In this document: positions 20,473 to 30,837 of the stretch, in pieces
Position numbering within the stretch: position 1 is the stretch's first letter
Layout: the number at the start of each line of letters is the position of its first letter
DNA from: Saccharomyces uvarum
Taxonomy: Eukaryota; Ascomycota; Saccharomycetes; Saccharomycetales; Saccharomycetaceae
DNA length: 64,000 bases
NCBI GenBank assembly: GCA_947243795.1
Contig: OX365936.1
Span: 124,001-188,000 of the forward strand
Direction: 5' to 3'
Translations under genes and position numbers: made by a program
Notes under the pieces: model-generated
What the model was told of the DNA's origin: nothing
What the model saw: only the letters and a program-made list of their open reading frames with translations
The model's database searches: none

Positions 20473-22965
20473 TTAAACGTGGCTTTGGCTGCGAGTCATT
20501 GTTTTTGCCCTAATATCATTGTCGTCATTATCATCATTCTCCGTAGAGTAGTTTTGGCCATGTAATTGGAAGCTTTTATTTTTTAACATGGATAATTTCT
20601 CGTCCACTTTGTCTATTTCAAACATTTGTCTTGCTGTGGGTTGTGTTTTCTTCAAATTGACTGTGTTAGAAATTGCGTTACTATTGTTAGCCAATAGTGG
20701 ATTCACATTATTTTGATTTGGAACAATCCTTGGACGATGGATTGAAATGGAGGTACCGCCACCGTCTAAGATGTTAGTAGAAGCATTAGTAGTCATTAAT
20801 GGTGCAGACAATGGTATTTTAGAAGTACTATTATTATTGCTGTTGCTGTTGCTGTTGCTCCCTATGATTGTGGTATTATTACTACCGGTTTGAGCACTAA
20901 CAGTATTTTTGGGTCCCTCTGACAAATCACACTGGGAAGATGACGCAGAAGTTACATTGGATTTTTTCCTCGATAGAAAGTCACTTGCAAAGCTGCTTCT
21001 TGCGCTGGGTGGAGCTGTTGGTATAATAGAATATCTTCTTTCATTATAAACAAGACCAACTTCTTTCACTCTTGTAGTATTCAAGTCCGTTTGAGGCACC
21101 TTAGAGAAGGAGTCTGATGTTTCATCATATTCCCATAATGACCAAGTGATTCCATAAGGCTTTGGTTCCAAACAGTAAACACAATGTAATGGGACATCCA
21201 AATTAGCAATGATGTCCATACTTAAATTCATGAAATACCCCAATAGAGCTCTTGCTACCACACGATGTGTTATAATAAGAACATTATCCTCAATTCTCTC
21301 TAGTTCAGTAATCACAGGTCTGAGTCTGTTGATAACATCCATGTACGATTCACCGCCAATACCGGGGTATCTATATCTTAATTTGTCCTTTTGCCGCTTC
21401 TCAAATTCTTCCGAGAAATTGTTTTGGATCTCCGGATACGTCATACCATCATAATCACCTGCGCTTAATTCGTCTAACATTTTCATTTGTTTAATCGGAT
21501 AATCATCTTCGTTGAAATATTGAGCAGTCTCGATGGTCCTTGCACGCATACTGGTCCAAACGAAAAAGTCATTATAAAGATTCTTGCCTGGATTTTCAAT
21601 ATTCTTCTTCTGCAGTATAAGGTTTTGATAAAATATTTCTCTTTGCCTGGCAATAAATTTGGGTAAGCTTTTGGCAAATCTCAAACCTCGAGGTGTCAAA
21701 TGAGAATTTCCACCAATACGACCACTAACATTATCTTCACTTTCACCACTTCTTGTTATCCAAATTTGCCTATCAGCTAAATTGAAATTCAACAAGTAAT
21801 AAACTGTCTGTGAAGCCAAAAACCCTTGGATATTATATGCAATGACTTTTTTCCCCACATCTATCATTTTAATGTATTGCAAGTTTTCGTCATCTTCAAT
21901 AGGTTCATAGGCTTTCAAGTAATTTGCTAAACGGCTTTTAAAATCTCTCAGAGAGCTTTCAGGATCTTTTCCCTTATAGTCTGGGCCAAAGAGCTTTAGT
22001 CTGATATTTTTCTGTACTAACGCATGATCAGAGCAGACAGATTCTAAAAACAAAACCTTTAAATGAGGGCTTCTTTTTCTGATCTTGGCCAGTACATTTT
22101 TCCTCCTTTCTCTGGAAGTGTTTGTCGCATCAAATATTCCCACAGATCCTGCGCCTTCCAACAAATAGTCTAGTAATTCGTCGAGGGTATCCATAGCCCA
22201 TTTGTCTCTTAGCCTGGTAGACTCTGAATTATTTGGGTCAAAAAATTTTGAATCTTGATCTTTCAAACCATGATCCCTAGCAAACCTTCTTCTAGTGTTA
22301 CCGACATTAAACACTTTACAATAGTATAAAGAATAATTTAAAAACCTTGATAACTTATTTGTGATAAATGACTTCCCTGTAGCGGGCAACCCGACCATAA
22401 CAATGACTAATTTGGATCCGCTGTCTTCCTTGGATATGAGGCCATCTGGGGAGGTTTTGGATTTTGTCAATCCAGGAACGTCGATCGTCGTGGGTCTTCT
22501 TTTATGATGTCTGGAGGGCGATTTGATATCCTTTAAATCAATGCGAGTGATTTCATTTGCTTCATTAGATGGAGGAATGTAATCGGCAACGTCGGCCATG
22601 GGAATATTAACATTTTTCAACTTGGTTTCGTCGTTAATATGTAGTCGATGGAGCGACTTCAAATTTGTAGCGCTATTTTCAGGAGAGTCTGAAGGGGTAT
22701 TTTCTTCAGTGATTCGAGGAGAGGTCCAATTGCTCGATATAGGAGTATCGCTCAGAGGCCTTTTCTGGAAGAGTGGTAAGTGCTTAGAAAGCTCATCGTG
22801 TGGACCTTTTTCAACGTCAATTTTATCATCAGAACCCCGGGGTAAAAGTTCATAATTGGAGTCCTGGCTTGACCCCACATGGTGTGGCGATTGTGTAGGG
22901 GCAAGATCGTTATCAGAGCCAGGCGGGACAGGAGATGTTTCTGAGAAATCAACTGTCTTGAACAT
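20473..22965 (-). CDS. PFK26: 6-phosphofructo-2-kinase
   Basis: PFK26 (YIL107C) makes fructose 2,6-bisphosphate, the activator of phosphofructokinase, and is controlled by phosphorylation in the cytosol. The 830 residues compare with about 827 in S. cerevisiae. The kinase P-loop reads MVGLPATGKSF (about 190-200). The bisphosphatase-like domain follows, but where active enzymes have RHGE this one has RSGE, with Ser406 in place of the phospho-accepting histidine. This is the known reason that yeast Pfk26 is a kinase without phosphatase activity. The N- and C-terminal tails are Ser/Asn-rich (including a mixed Ser-Asn stretch near 705-720) and carry likely phosphosites. It is divergent with MOB1. 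Confidence 0.97.
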   Translation of the reverse strand: MFKTVDFSETSPVPPGSDNDLAPTQSPHHVGSSQDSNYELLPRGSDDKIDVEKGPHDELSKHLPLFQKRPLSDTPISSNWTSPRITEENTPSDSPENSATNLKSLHRLHINDETKLKNVNIPMADVADYIPPSNEANEITRIDLKDIKSPSRHHKRRPTTIDVPGLTKSKTSPDGLISKEDSGSKLVIVMVGLPATGKSFITNKLSRFLNYSLYYCKVFNVGNTRRRFARDHGLKDQDSKFFDPNNSESTRLRDKWAMDTLDELLDYLLEGAGSVGIFDATNTSRERRKNVLAKIRKRSPHLKVLFLESVCSDHALVQKNIRLKLFGPDYKGKDPESSLRDFKSRLANYLKAYEPIEDDENLQYIKMIDVGKKVIAYNIQGFLASQTVYYLLNFNLADRQIWITRSGESEDNVSGRIGGNSHLTPRGLRFAKSLPKFIARQREIFYQNLILQKKNIENPGKNLYNDFFVWTSMRARTIETAQYFNEDDYPIKQMKMLDELSAGDYDGMTYPEIQNNFSEEFEKRQKDKLRYRYPGIGGESYMDVINRLRPVITELERIEDNVLIITHRVVARALLGYFMNLSMDIIANLDVPLHCVYCLEPKPYGITWSLWEYDETSDSFSKVPQTDLNTTRVKEVGLVYNERRYSIIPTAPPSARSSFASDFLSRKKSNVTSASSSQCDLSEGPKNTVSAQTGSNNTTIIGSNSNSNSNNNSTSKIPLSAPLMTTNASTNILDGGGTSISIHRPRIVPNQNNVNPLLANNSNAISNTVNLKKTQPTARQMFEIDKVDEKLSMLKNKSFQLHGQNYSTENDDNDDNDIRAKTMTRSQSHV

Positions 22966-23666
22966 TAGGTTTTGTTCCTTCTTCTTTGCTATTTTAAAGT
23001 AAACTTTCTTTCTACTTTTGATATTCTTTGATATTTAACTTCTTGCACAAAAGCACGCACGTAGACAACAATAAAAAAGAAAGCAATTCTTTTGTTTACC
23101 AGTAACGGAATTCTTCAATATGCTCTACTATGTATGTATAAAATGTATATGTATTAATAGTTTAAAATAATACACGCCAACAATCCTACTAACAAATGAT
23201 TTATGCACTCCACTATAAAATCATTAACTATTGTCAGCTAAAAGGCGCGATTAAAAATAAAAACAAAAATAGGAATCTCTCCTCAAAAAAAAATCATAAT
23301 GTCCCCTAATTTTCGTATAACATGATCAAAAGGCTTGGCACGTGAAATTCACGTGTGTAGCTCATATCGGGCGGGTAGCTAAGTACGTTTGTAGTGATAA
23401 TTATATCTCTTAAACCTCAATGCGGGTAATTAATCGTATTAGATGACAGGATCCTTAATGCGAAAAAGGGTAACGGAAATTCCCAAAGAGGAAATATCAA
23501 AACGTTTGAAAAACTACTATGATAATGGCAATATACTATTGATCTGATGAAGGCTGGATAACTTTCACAAAACATGAATATTTTTGATGTGCTTGTAAAG
23601 CAGGCTTGGTTCTCATCAACACTATTTACCTTACATTTTCACAGCGCATAAAAATTTCAAGTCTAA
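22966..23666. promoter_or_regulatory. Divergent PFK26/MOB1 promoter
   Basis: This 701-bp spacer has two CACGTG E-boxes arranged as a near-perfect palindrome (23339-23355) and a Reb1 consensus CGGGTAA (23423-23429). E-boxes bind Cbf1 or Pho4, and Reb1 opens nucleosomes at housekeeping promoters. No other gene was seen. Confidence 0.65.
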
Positions 23667-24692
23667 ATGTCCTTCCTACAAAATTTGTACGTTATTGTCT
23701 TTGTTTTCATCTCATTCCTATTGTTTACTTTTTACTAACAGAAGAACGTGTCCGTTGCTCTCAAAAACAGTCATATAAGTCCCGGTCAAACTATAAGATC
23801 TACCAGAGGTTTCAAGTGGAATACGGCCAATGCTGCTAATAATGCAGGCTCTCTATCACCCTCCAAGCTAAATCCGGATAATAATGATACCAATAACAAT
23901 AATAATATTAATAATATTAGTGATAGGCCAGCTTTCTTCAATACTCCAGCAAACGAATACAATGAAAGTGACCACGGAAGGATGTCTCCCCTACTCACTA
24001 CACCAAAAAGGCATGCCCCCCCACCTGAACAATTACAGAATGTAACGGATTTCAATTACACTCCATCGCATCAAAAACCATTCTTACAACCACAAGCAGG
24101 CACTACAGTAACGACACACCAAGATATCAAGCAGATTGTGGAAATGACGCTGGGATCTGAAGGGGTACTCAACCAAGCTGTGAAATTGCCGCGTGGTGAA
24201 GATGAAAATGAATGGCTAGCCGTTCATTGCGTAGATTTCTATAATCAAATTAATATGTTGTATGGGTCCATCACAGAGTTCTGTTCTCCACAAACTTGCC
24301 CCAGGATGATAGCGACGAACGAGTATGAATACCTTTGGGCTTTCCAGAAGGGCCAGCCTCCTGTTTCAGTGAGTGCACCCAAGTACGTCGAATGTTTAAT
24401 GAGGTGGTGTCAAGACCAGTTTGACGATGAATCTCTCTTCCCCTCGAAAGTAAACGGCAATTTCCCCGAGGGATTCATTCAACGTGTTATTCAACCTATC
24501 CTGAGGCGACTGTTCAGGGTTTATGCTCACATTTACTGTCACCATTTCAATGAGATTTTAGAATTGAATCTACAAACGGTGTTGAATACGAGTTTTAGAC
24601 ACTTTTGCCTTTTCGCTCAAGAATTCCATCTATTAAGACCGGCTGATTTCGGCCCATTGTTAGAATTAGTGACAGAGTTAAGGGATAGGTAG
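23667..24692 (+). CDS. MOB1: Mob1, activator of the Dbf2/Dbf20 mitotic-exit kinase (one intron)
   Basis: MOB1 (YIL106W) binds and activates Dbf2 in the mitotic exit network and acts at spindle poles and the bud neck. Exon 1 is 23667-23686, encoding MSFLQN plus two bases. An 84-nt intron follows, then exon 2 (23771-24692). The spliced product begins MSFLQNFHISPGQTIRSTRG and is 313 residues (314 in S. cerevisiae). The unspliced frame from 23748 would give a wrong N-terminus. The Mob/phocein fold is nearly invariant, with the zinc ligands in EFCSPQTCPRM and later YCHHFNE. The N-terminal ~80 residues are Asn-rich and variable. Confidence 0.96.
23687..23770 (+). other. MOB1: MOB1 intron
   Basis: The 5' splice site is GTACGT, a variant of GTATGT. 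The branch site TACTAAC is perfect at 23733-23739. The 3' splice site is CAG ending at 23770. The AG that directly follows the branch site must be skipped. Splicing at 23770 restores FHISPG, conserved with S. cerevisiae. Confidence 0.9.
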
Positions 24693-24736
24693 TGTTGTAT
24701 ATTTGTATGTACGTGCTTATATGTTTATTTTCCAGA

Positions 24737-24838
24737 TATGGGACACATATTAAATTCGGAGAAGTATTAATATGGGACACATATTAAATTCGGAGAAGTA
24801 TTAATATGGGACACATATTAAATTCGGAGAAGTATTAA
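24737..24838. repeat. Three perfect tandem copies of a 34-bp unit
   Basis: Copies at 24737-24770, 24771-24804 and 24805-24838 are identical over all 34 bp. The unit starts TATGGGACACATATTAAATT and continues CGGAGAAGTATTAA. The array lies between the convergent ends of MOB1 and SLM1. Perfect identity implies a recent expansion. Confidence 0.97.
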
Positions 24839-24885
24839 TTACATTGTGGGAAAAAGAAAAACTGTTTAATATACTATATTTTTAT

Positions 24886-26776
24886 TTATGATTTGAAATC
24901 GCTTATTGGGGTTTGAATATAAATATTGGGAACTTGATCCTGTAATTCAGAATCATTGGTGTTAGGTAAAGACGACATGGATGTGTTTGTGTTCGTTTGA
25001 TTGTCCAATTTGGGTGTGATTGTGGACTCCACGTAATTACTATTTATATCATCGTTTTCGTCATTTGCCATCGTTGTGTTATTAGTATTATTTTGTTGGT
25101 ACTTGACGTTACTGAAGTTATTATCATTTGCTTTAGGTTTCCCATCTGAACTTAAGTTTAACTTCTGAGTAATAAACTTATATTTGTCTTGCAGAGTTGA
25201 AGTAGATGTTAAGATCTTCAGATTATCAAACCAGGACATCATAGTTTCATAAGAGTCGGCTTTGAAAACCCAATTATGACCACGACGGATTATACCATTT
25301 TGCTTGGCATGTAACACAAATTTAGCATCCGAACCAGCCGAATTTGGTGATGATGTAGTGTTTTTCCTGGAATGTTCTGTCACGGTACATTCACTTAATG
25401 CTAACGACATCACTGGAACTAAATCCTTTTTCCTATCCGCCGTCTTGAATTCATGTAAGAAATTTGGTGTTAGAACGTAATAACCCTTTGAATAAGACTT
25501 TAAAAATTTTGATCTTCTTTCCAAAAACCCAGATTTGATTTCATAAGTTAATGGATCAAATTGATATTTGTAAACAATTTCTTTGAATGTTCTCATTGGC
25601 AAGTTAGGTAATAGAAAGTTAGGGTCTCTTGAAATGAAATTATCCCATTCAAATTGCGGATCAATATTGAAAAATCCAGAGTCCAATTTGGATATTAATA
25701 TATCAAAAACTAACTGCGCTTCTTGTCCCAATAATCTTGCATATATTGTTAAAGAGTTTTGAATTTCCATAACTACGATTTTCTCTAATTCGGCACCTGA
25801 AGTTTCTAAATTATCGAAAGCTTCATGCAGAAAATTCTCTTCTTGGAGTTGTCTTTTAATTTGTTTATCCAGGGCTAACTTGGTTAAAAAGGGATCCTGT
25901 TTAGGTACCGAATAGCGTGCTTCCTTTAACGATTCTTGAAATTGTTTCATTGCCTGTTTGGTTTGTTGCAATTCTTTAGAACAGGAATTTTTGAAATCCG
26001 ACTGCAGCGATTTTATTTCCTTTATCTTTACCAATAAGTCTCTTCTCAAATCCTCTAAACGGGGGATAACATCATTGGTCAACTCTCTCGATGCCTTAGA
26101 CGCACTGGATGCCAAGGATTCGTGATATTGGTTCAGAATTGTTGGTAGGTCCTGAACCGAGCCATTGCCCAAAGGTAGAAAAAACTTTTGCACCGATTTA
26201 TCCTCCTGTGAGCTTGGTTGATATTGATTTTCGATGGAAAAGAATGGAAATTGTACGGCATGTGATAGTCTCAATTGTTGTCTGACGATTTCATCTTGAA
26301 TAGAAGCAATTTCTGTCAAGTAAACTATCACTGACTTAATAACATTTCTCCAAGCAGAGAATCTTGCCGCAAGAATATCAGTTGGTTGAGCCGCAGTAGG
26401 CACTAATATGACCAATGGCGATCTGGGATCCTGTTGTTGTTGTTGCTGCTGGTTAAGTCTTTGACGTTGCAGAGAAGATCTAGCTCTTGATAGCAATGAA
26501 GTATTTGTTAAGGAGTTTCTACCTTGTAATGGCTTAACGTTATTATTGTTCGCCTCTGTAGCGGCAATGGTAACATTGGTACTTGAGTCGATGTTGGGAG
26601 CACCATTGGTTATTGTACCTTGTAACCCTCCAGAATTCATTGTTAAAGTTCTATTATTTTGGAACGTAGAGTTGCTAGCAGAATGAATTGGCTGGCCATT
26701 CAAAAAGTTCTGCTGGTTTATGTCAGCAGACGTCAAGCTGCCATTACGAAAGCTCGCACTCTGTGCCTGCTGCTGC

Positions 26777-26809
<33 letters not shown>

Positions 26810-26940
26810 AAAACGTTGGCGTGGTCTGCCGAAGTCATACTCCTCGTATGTTGTTGCAAATTGTGCAGGTGTTGAAGATTCAGCTGTTGTTGTGACAGCA
26901 GGTCAGAGACCGCAGATGTCATTGTATTGTTTTTCGACAT
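24886..26940 (-). CDS. SLM1: PI(4,5)P2-binding TORC2 effector Slm1
   Basis: SLM1 (YIL105C) binds PI(4,5)P2 at the plasma membrane (eisosomes, MCT) and delivers Ypk1 to TORC2; it is a paralog of SLM2. The 684 residues compare with 686 in S. cerevisiae. In order: a Gln-rich N-terminus with a long polyQ run (about 46-59) and a shorter Q7 run; a helical F-BAR-like region (about 190-450); a PH domain (about 467-571, from SGFLERRSKFLKSYSKGYY to MMSWFDNLKIL); an Asn/Thr-rich tail; and a C-terminal PNIYIQ motif (about 671-676), the known PxIxIT calcineurin docking site. PolyQ length may vary between strains. Confidence 0.96.
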
Positions 26941-27284
26941 TTTTTGGTTTTTTTTATAATGTTATATTCCTTTCTTGCAATAAGCTTTTTTCGGAAAAAG
27001 CTATAAATGGGATAAGCAAAAGTAGTATGGGAACACTCTTGTAGGCTGTACCGATTCAAGTGCTCAACAACCGTCCTTGTCGCCTTTGTATCTCTCAATC
27101 TATAACTCTCTCTCCTTTGGTCTCTAGGGCTTAAAAGTCTTCTCCCTTCTTCGATGGAGTACGTAATGCTTGAGGGGAAAGCCGCGGTAAAAGAAGGGTA
27201 ATGCCATTTTCGACCGTTATAAAGAAAGTCGCTTATATAATCCATATTTACCATAGTTATCTATGTTCAATATTTGAGAAGAGT
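26941..27284. other. SLM1 promoter and SHQ1 3' region
   Basis: This 344-bp spacer between two minus-strand genes has no motif I would call with confidence, no tRNA and no conserved frame. Confidence 0.4.
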
Positions 27285-28808
27285 TCATTGCTGGGGCTGC
27301 TGTTGTTGCTGATATTCAGACTCGGCAAGGATTTCCATTTCCCTGAGGCTCAGTGTCTCCCACTCTGGTTCGCCGGTTTGTTCGTTGAACGAAGCAATGC
27401 ACTCGAATTCGATATCCTGCCTGTTAACCGAGTCTTGTTCTTTCCTCATCTCCAGGGCGAGACTTCTTATGACGTTCTCACTACCCTGAGAGATGAACCA
27501 CGAGGTCAAATCACCCAGAAGCACTTTTTCGTAGACGTAATACACGTCGTGGAAACGGAATGTCTCATGAATGTCCAACAATGCACGTATGACCAGTCTC
27601 TTACCACCACGTAAAATATAGTACACAAACGTCCACGCCTTCATTGCCAAGTCGTAATTTCTATGTAGCGGGTAGCTCAGAGCTCTCCTGATACCTGTTA
27701 TGACAGCAAGCTTGATGATAGAAACATCTTTGCTTTCATCGGATATTTCCTTCAATCCATTCTGCAGTTCACTTGTCTGCTTCAGCTGTTGATCTAGAAA
27801 CGATATTTGCGGGCATAATTTCCCCATAGTCCAAGCACTTTCAGTGGTATGCGTGCCTTCATTTTCAATTAGTTCAAACATGTAACTGAAAAGAATATTG
27901 AGTATGGTAATGTAAAGTGGTTTGACATCTTCGACGAGGTAAGTCTTCTTGGGTAAGTTGTCCTGCATCTGCTTTTGTTCCTTGTCAGTAAACTCTACTG
28001 GCATGACAAGATTTGGGTTCGGACTGTCCTTGTACCATTGCAAGTATTGCTTAACAATGGAGGGTGTGTATTTAAGTAATTCTTTGATGCCGTTAATTTC
28101 TAAATCTTCCTCATTCCCGTATTTGTTAGTCATGTGTTCAGAAACGTAATACTCAGGGTCAAATTTTAAACTCTCCTTTCTCAACCTTTCAATGACTCTA
28201 TCGTTGGCTTTAGTATGTTCAGGATCGTCCAACTCATTGATATCGTTCCCGTTACTTATTGATATGGATATGACTGTGTCATACAAATTATCAAACCCAT
28301 ATTTTGTTTTCAGTAGTCCATCGTCCAAAGTGGAATCCATTTTTTGCTCTATCTCCCAATTGAAACCTTCCCCCATTTGACCAATTGTTTTCACATCTTC
28401 ACTGGGCGTATTATTTGTATCATCGCCACTAATTTCTTGAATAAGTGGCTTGTGGTTTTTCTTTTCATCGGGAGTTTCAGTCAATGCATCAGCGCCCACA
28501 AGGTCGCCTTGCCTGGCCAATAACTTTGTTGGTAAATCCAGATCTTCAAAGTATTTATCTTTATTCAGCTTACCTATTTTCACGTTAATACACTCGTCCT
28601 TGGAATCGTATTGTGCTGTAGACCTCTCGTCATCAACTAATTCGTGAGGGAATCTCAATCTTAAATAGTATGGCGCTAAATGGAAGACGACCATGTTTTC
28701 CTGGGTGACGATTTCTAACCCCTTTGCATTAAACCTGATATTACTTATAAATATCTTGAGGAATATAAACTCTCCATCCTGTGTTATACTGAATCTCGGT
28801 GTTATCAT
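27285..28808 (-). CDS. SHQ1: H/ACA snoRNP assembly chaperone Shq1
   Basis: SHQ1 (YIL104C) holds the pseudouridine synthase Cbf5 before H/ACA RNP assembly, mimicking RNA. The frame is open upstream to a TTG, but the ATG at 28808 ([11 protein letters not shown]) gives 507 residues, the S. cerevisiae length. The N-terminal ~90 residues form the CS (p23-like) domain. The C-terminal all-helical SHQ1 domain spans about 250-470 and includes the conserved [20 protein letters not shown] segment. The tail is Gln-rich. It is divergent with DPH1, and an RRPE-like motif lies in the shared promoter. Confidence 0.96.
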   Translation of the reverse strand: MITPRFSITQDGEFIFLKIFISNIRFNAKGLEIVTQENMVVFHLAPYYLRLRFPHELVDDERSTAQYDSKDECINVKIGKLNKDKYFEDLDLPTKLLARQGDLVGADALTETPDEKKNHKPLIQEISGDDTNNTPSEDVKTIGQMGEGFNWEIEQKMDSTLDDGLLKTKYGFDNLYDTVISISISNGNDINELDDPEHTKANDRVIERLRKESLKFDPEYYVSEHMTNKYGNEEDLEINGIKELLKYTPSIVKQYLQWYKDSPNPNLVMPVEFTDKEQKQMQDNLPKKTYLVEDVKPLYITILNILFSYMFELIENEGTHTTESAWTMGKLCPQISFLDQQLKQTSELQNGLKEISDESKDVSIIKLAVITGIRRALSYPLHRNYDLAMKAWTFVYYILRGGKRLVIRALLDIHETFRFHDVYYVYEKVLLGDLTSWFISQGSENVIRSLALEMRKEQDSVNRQDIEFECIASFNEQTGEPEWETLSLREMEILAESEYQQQQQPQQ

Positions 28809-28914
28809 TCTTGTTTGAAGAAGCAAAACGATTGTGGGTGTCTTGTTGAAGCAAGTTCCAGGTAATGATATTACTACTGTTAGTACTAATATTATGTAAA
28901 AATATTAAATACTT

Positions 28915-28924
28915 AAAAATTTTC
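28915..28924. promoter_or_regulatory. RRPE-like motif in the SHQ1/DPH1 promoter
   Basis: AAAAATTTTC matches the core of the ribosomal RNA processing element bound by Stb3, about 110 bp upstream of both starts. A nearby GCGATGCGATG (28931-28941) resembles PAC but lacks its GAG. Both genes serve the translation machinery. Confidence 0.4.
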
Positions 28925-29039
28925 ACTTTTGCGATGCGATGCCATGAAAAAAAAAATTCAATTAAATAATAAGCAGTATAAACAAGCAAGGTGGCTACAA
29001 TAATCAGAACTGTGGGAATAACAAGGATACATCGAGACA

Positions 29040-30326
29040 ATGAGTGACTCTACGGAACCCAAGAAACAACCAAGAAGGAGATTTATTGGCAAAAAATCTG
29101 GCAGTGGGAATACCGATAAACTAACCACGGTTGCTGAAAATGGTAATGAAATAGTCCATAAGCAAAAGAGTAGAATCGCCTTGGCTAGGAGTATCAACCA
29201 TGTACCTGATGATATTTTAAATGACAAAGAACTGAATGAAGCCGCCAAATTATTGCCTTCCAATTACAATTTTGAAATTCACAAAACTGTGTGGAATATT
29301 AGAAAACATAATGCCAAGAGAATAGCACTGCAAATGCCCGAGGGGTTGCTGATTTACTCATTAATTATTAGTGATATTTTAGAACAATTTTGTGGTGTAG
29401 AGACTCTAGTAATGGGAGATGTTTCCTATGGTGCATGTTGTATCGATGACTTTACTGCCAGGGCATTGGATTGCGATTTTATTGTGCATTATGCTCATTC
29501 ATGTCTAGTGCCTATTGACATTACAAAGATCAAAGTACTATATGTGTTCGTTACAATAAACATTCAAGAAGATCACATCATTAAAACACTACAAAAAAAT
29601 TTCCCCAAAGGATCTAGGATTGCCACTTTTGGTACTATTCAATTTAATCCTGCGGTACATAGCGTGAGAGATAAACTACTTAATGATGAAAATCATATGC
29701 TTTACATTATTCCACCTCAAATCAAGCCTCTGTCGAGGGGTGAAGTGTTGGGTTGTACCTCTGAAAGATTAGATAAGGAACAATACGATGCTATGGTTTT
29801 CATTGGTGACGGTAGATTCCATTTAGAGTCTGCGATGATTCATAATCCAGAAATTCCAGCGTTTAAGTATGACCCATACAATAGGAAGTTTACTAGGGAA
29901 GGATACGATCAGAAGCAATTGGTAGAAATTAGATCAGATGCTATCAATACGGCCCAGAAGGGGAAAGTATTTGGGCTAATTCTTGGTGCATTAGGTAGAC
30001 AAGGTAACCTGAACACTGTAAATAATCTAGAGAAAAACTTGGTCGCGGCAGGTAAAACCGTGGTGAAGATTATCCTCAGCGAAGTTTTCCCACAAAAATT
30101 GGCCATGTTTGATCAAATCGATGTCTTTGTTCAAGTCGCATGTCCTAGATTATCCATTGATTGGGGGTATGCCTTCAATAAACCACTGTTAACACCATAT
30201 GAGGCTAGTGTTTTATTGAAAAGGGATATTATGTTTAGCGAAAAGTATTACCCAATGGACTATTATGAAGCTAAAGGGTACGGACGTGGTGAAACCCCGA
30301 AGCACGCAATTGAACATTCTAAATAG
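29040..30326 (+). CDS. DPH1: Diphthamide synthesis 3-amino-3-carboxypropyl transferase subunit Dph1
   Basis: DPH1 (YIL103W) with Dph2 carries out the first step of diphthamide synthesis on elongation factor 2, a radical reaction using SAM and a [4Fe-4S] cluster. The 428 residues compare with 425 in S. cerevisiae. The three cluster cysteines fall at 133 (SYGACC), 239 (VLGCTSE) and 368 (VQVACPRLS), the same numbers as in the S. cerevisiae enzyme. A basic N-terminal tail precedes the conserved fold. It is convergent with the DPM2-like gene. Confidence 0.97.
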   Translation: MSDSTEPKKQPRRRFIGKKSGSGNTDKLTTVAENGNEIVHKQKSRIALARSINHVPDDILNDKELNEAAKLLPSNYNFEIHKTVWNIRKHNAKRIALQMPEGLLIYSLIISDILEQFCGVETLVMGDVSYGACCIDDFTARALDCDFIVHYAHSCLVPIDITKIKVLYVFVTINIQEDHIIKTLQKNFPKGSRIATFGTIQFNPAVHSVRDKLLNDENHMLYIIPPQIKPLSRGEVLGCTSERLDKEQYDAMVFIGDGRFHLESAMIHNPEIPAFKYDPYNRKFTREGYDQKQLVEIRSDAINTAQKGKVFGLILGALGRQGNLNTVNNLEKNLVAAGKTVVKIILSEVFPQKLAMFDQIDVFVQVACPRLSIDWGYAFNKPLLTPYEASVLLKRDIMFSEKYYPMDYYEAKGYGRGETPKHAIEHSK

Positions 30327-30609
30327 TCTCATTTTCTCTTTCTATTCATTTAATATCGTTCCTGTTACATATATATAGATAGGCATTATCATATTCTTTT
30401 AGACGTTCTTTGAATACTTTAGTATCAAAATAGTGGCTTGAGCATCTCCCACTTCTTGAAGATGAAAGTAAAAATTTCCTTTAGTTGAAAGGGATTTCTC
30501 TGACCTGGTACAGAGGACGTGGTAAATTTTGGTATGAGTATACTATTGTAACCATGGGTGGCTGTAAGTGAGATACTTCGTTTAAGAAGGGAAGTAATTG
30601 TGCTCTAAA

Positions 30610-30837
30610 CTAAGTCTTTTTCTTTTTATCGCTGCATAAAAGCAATACACCTAACACAGAGCCAGTTAAAGTAAAGCCAATCAAGAGCAAAAAGATTGGC
30701 AAAAAGATAGCAACGTCGCTAGAAATGGGGAACAGCAAACGTATAACTGGGTTAGAGTTCTCAATTTCAAAAATGGGCAGAAGTGACCATATGGTGTAAT
30801 AAGCGAAAAAAAGACAAATAAGTACGAACCGGTTCAT
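30610..30837 (-). CDS. YIL102C-A: Small two-helix membrane protein, DPM2-like
   Basis: This is the ortholog of the uncharacterised YIL102C-A, 75 residues in both. Two strongly hydrophobic segments (about 4-22 and 40-67) flank a short loop, and the C-terminus is basic (SDKKKKT), consistent with ER retention. The pattern YYTIW, then a Pro-rich turn, then the LLFPISSDVAIFLPI segment resembles DPM2, the small ER subunit that stabilises human dolichol-phosphate mannose synthase. Budding yeast Dpm1 carries its own membrane anchor, so what this protein would do is unclear. Resemblance is by eye; conservation of an intact frame in this species supports a real gene. Confidence 0.8.
   Translation of the reverse strand: MNRFVLICLFFAYYTIWSLLPIFEIENSNPVIRLLFPISSDVAIFLPIFLLLIGFTLTGSVLGVLLLCSDKKKKT

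Noticed and set aside
23748-23770. Unspliced N-terminus of MOB1 starting in the intron
   Set aside because: It starts at a non-ATG codon. Splicing 23686 to 23771 restores MSFLQNFHISPG, matching S. cerevisiae.
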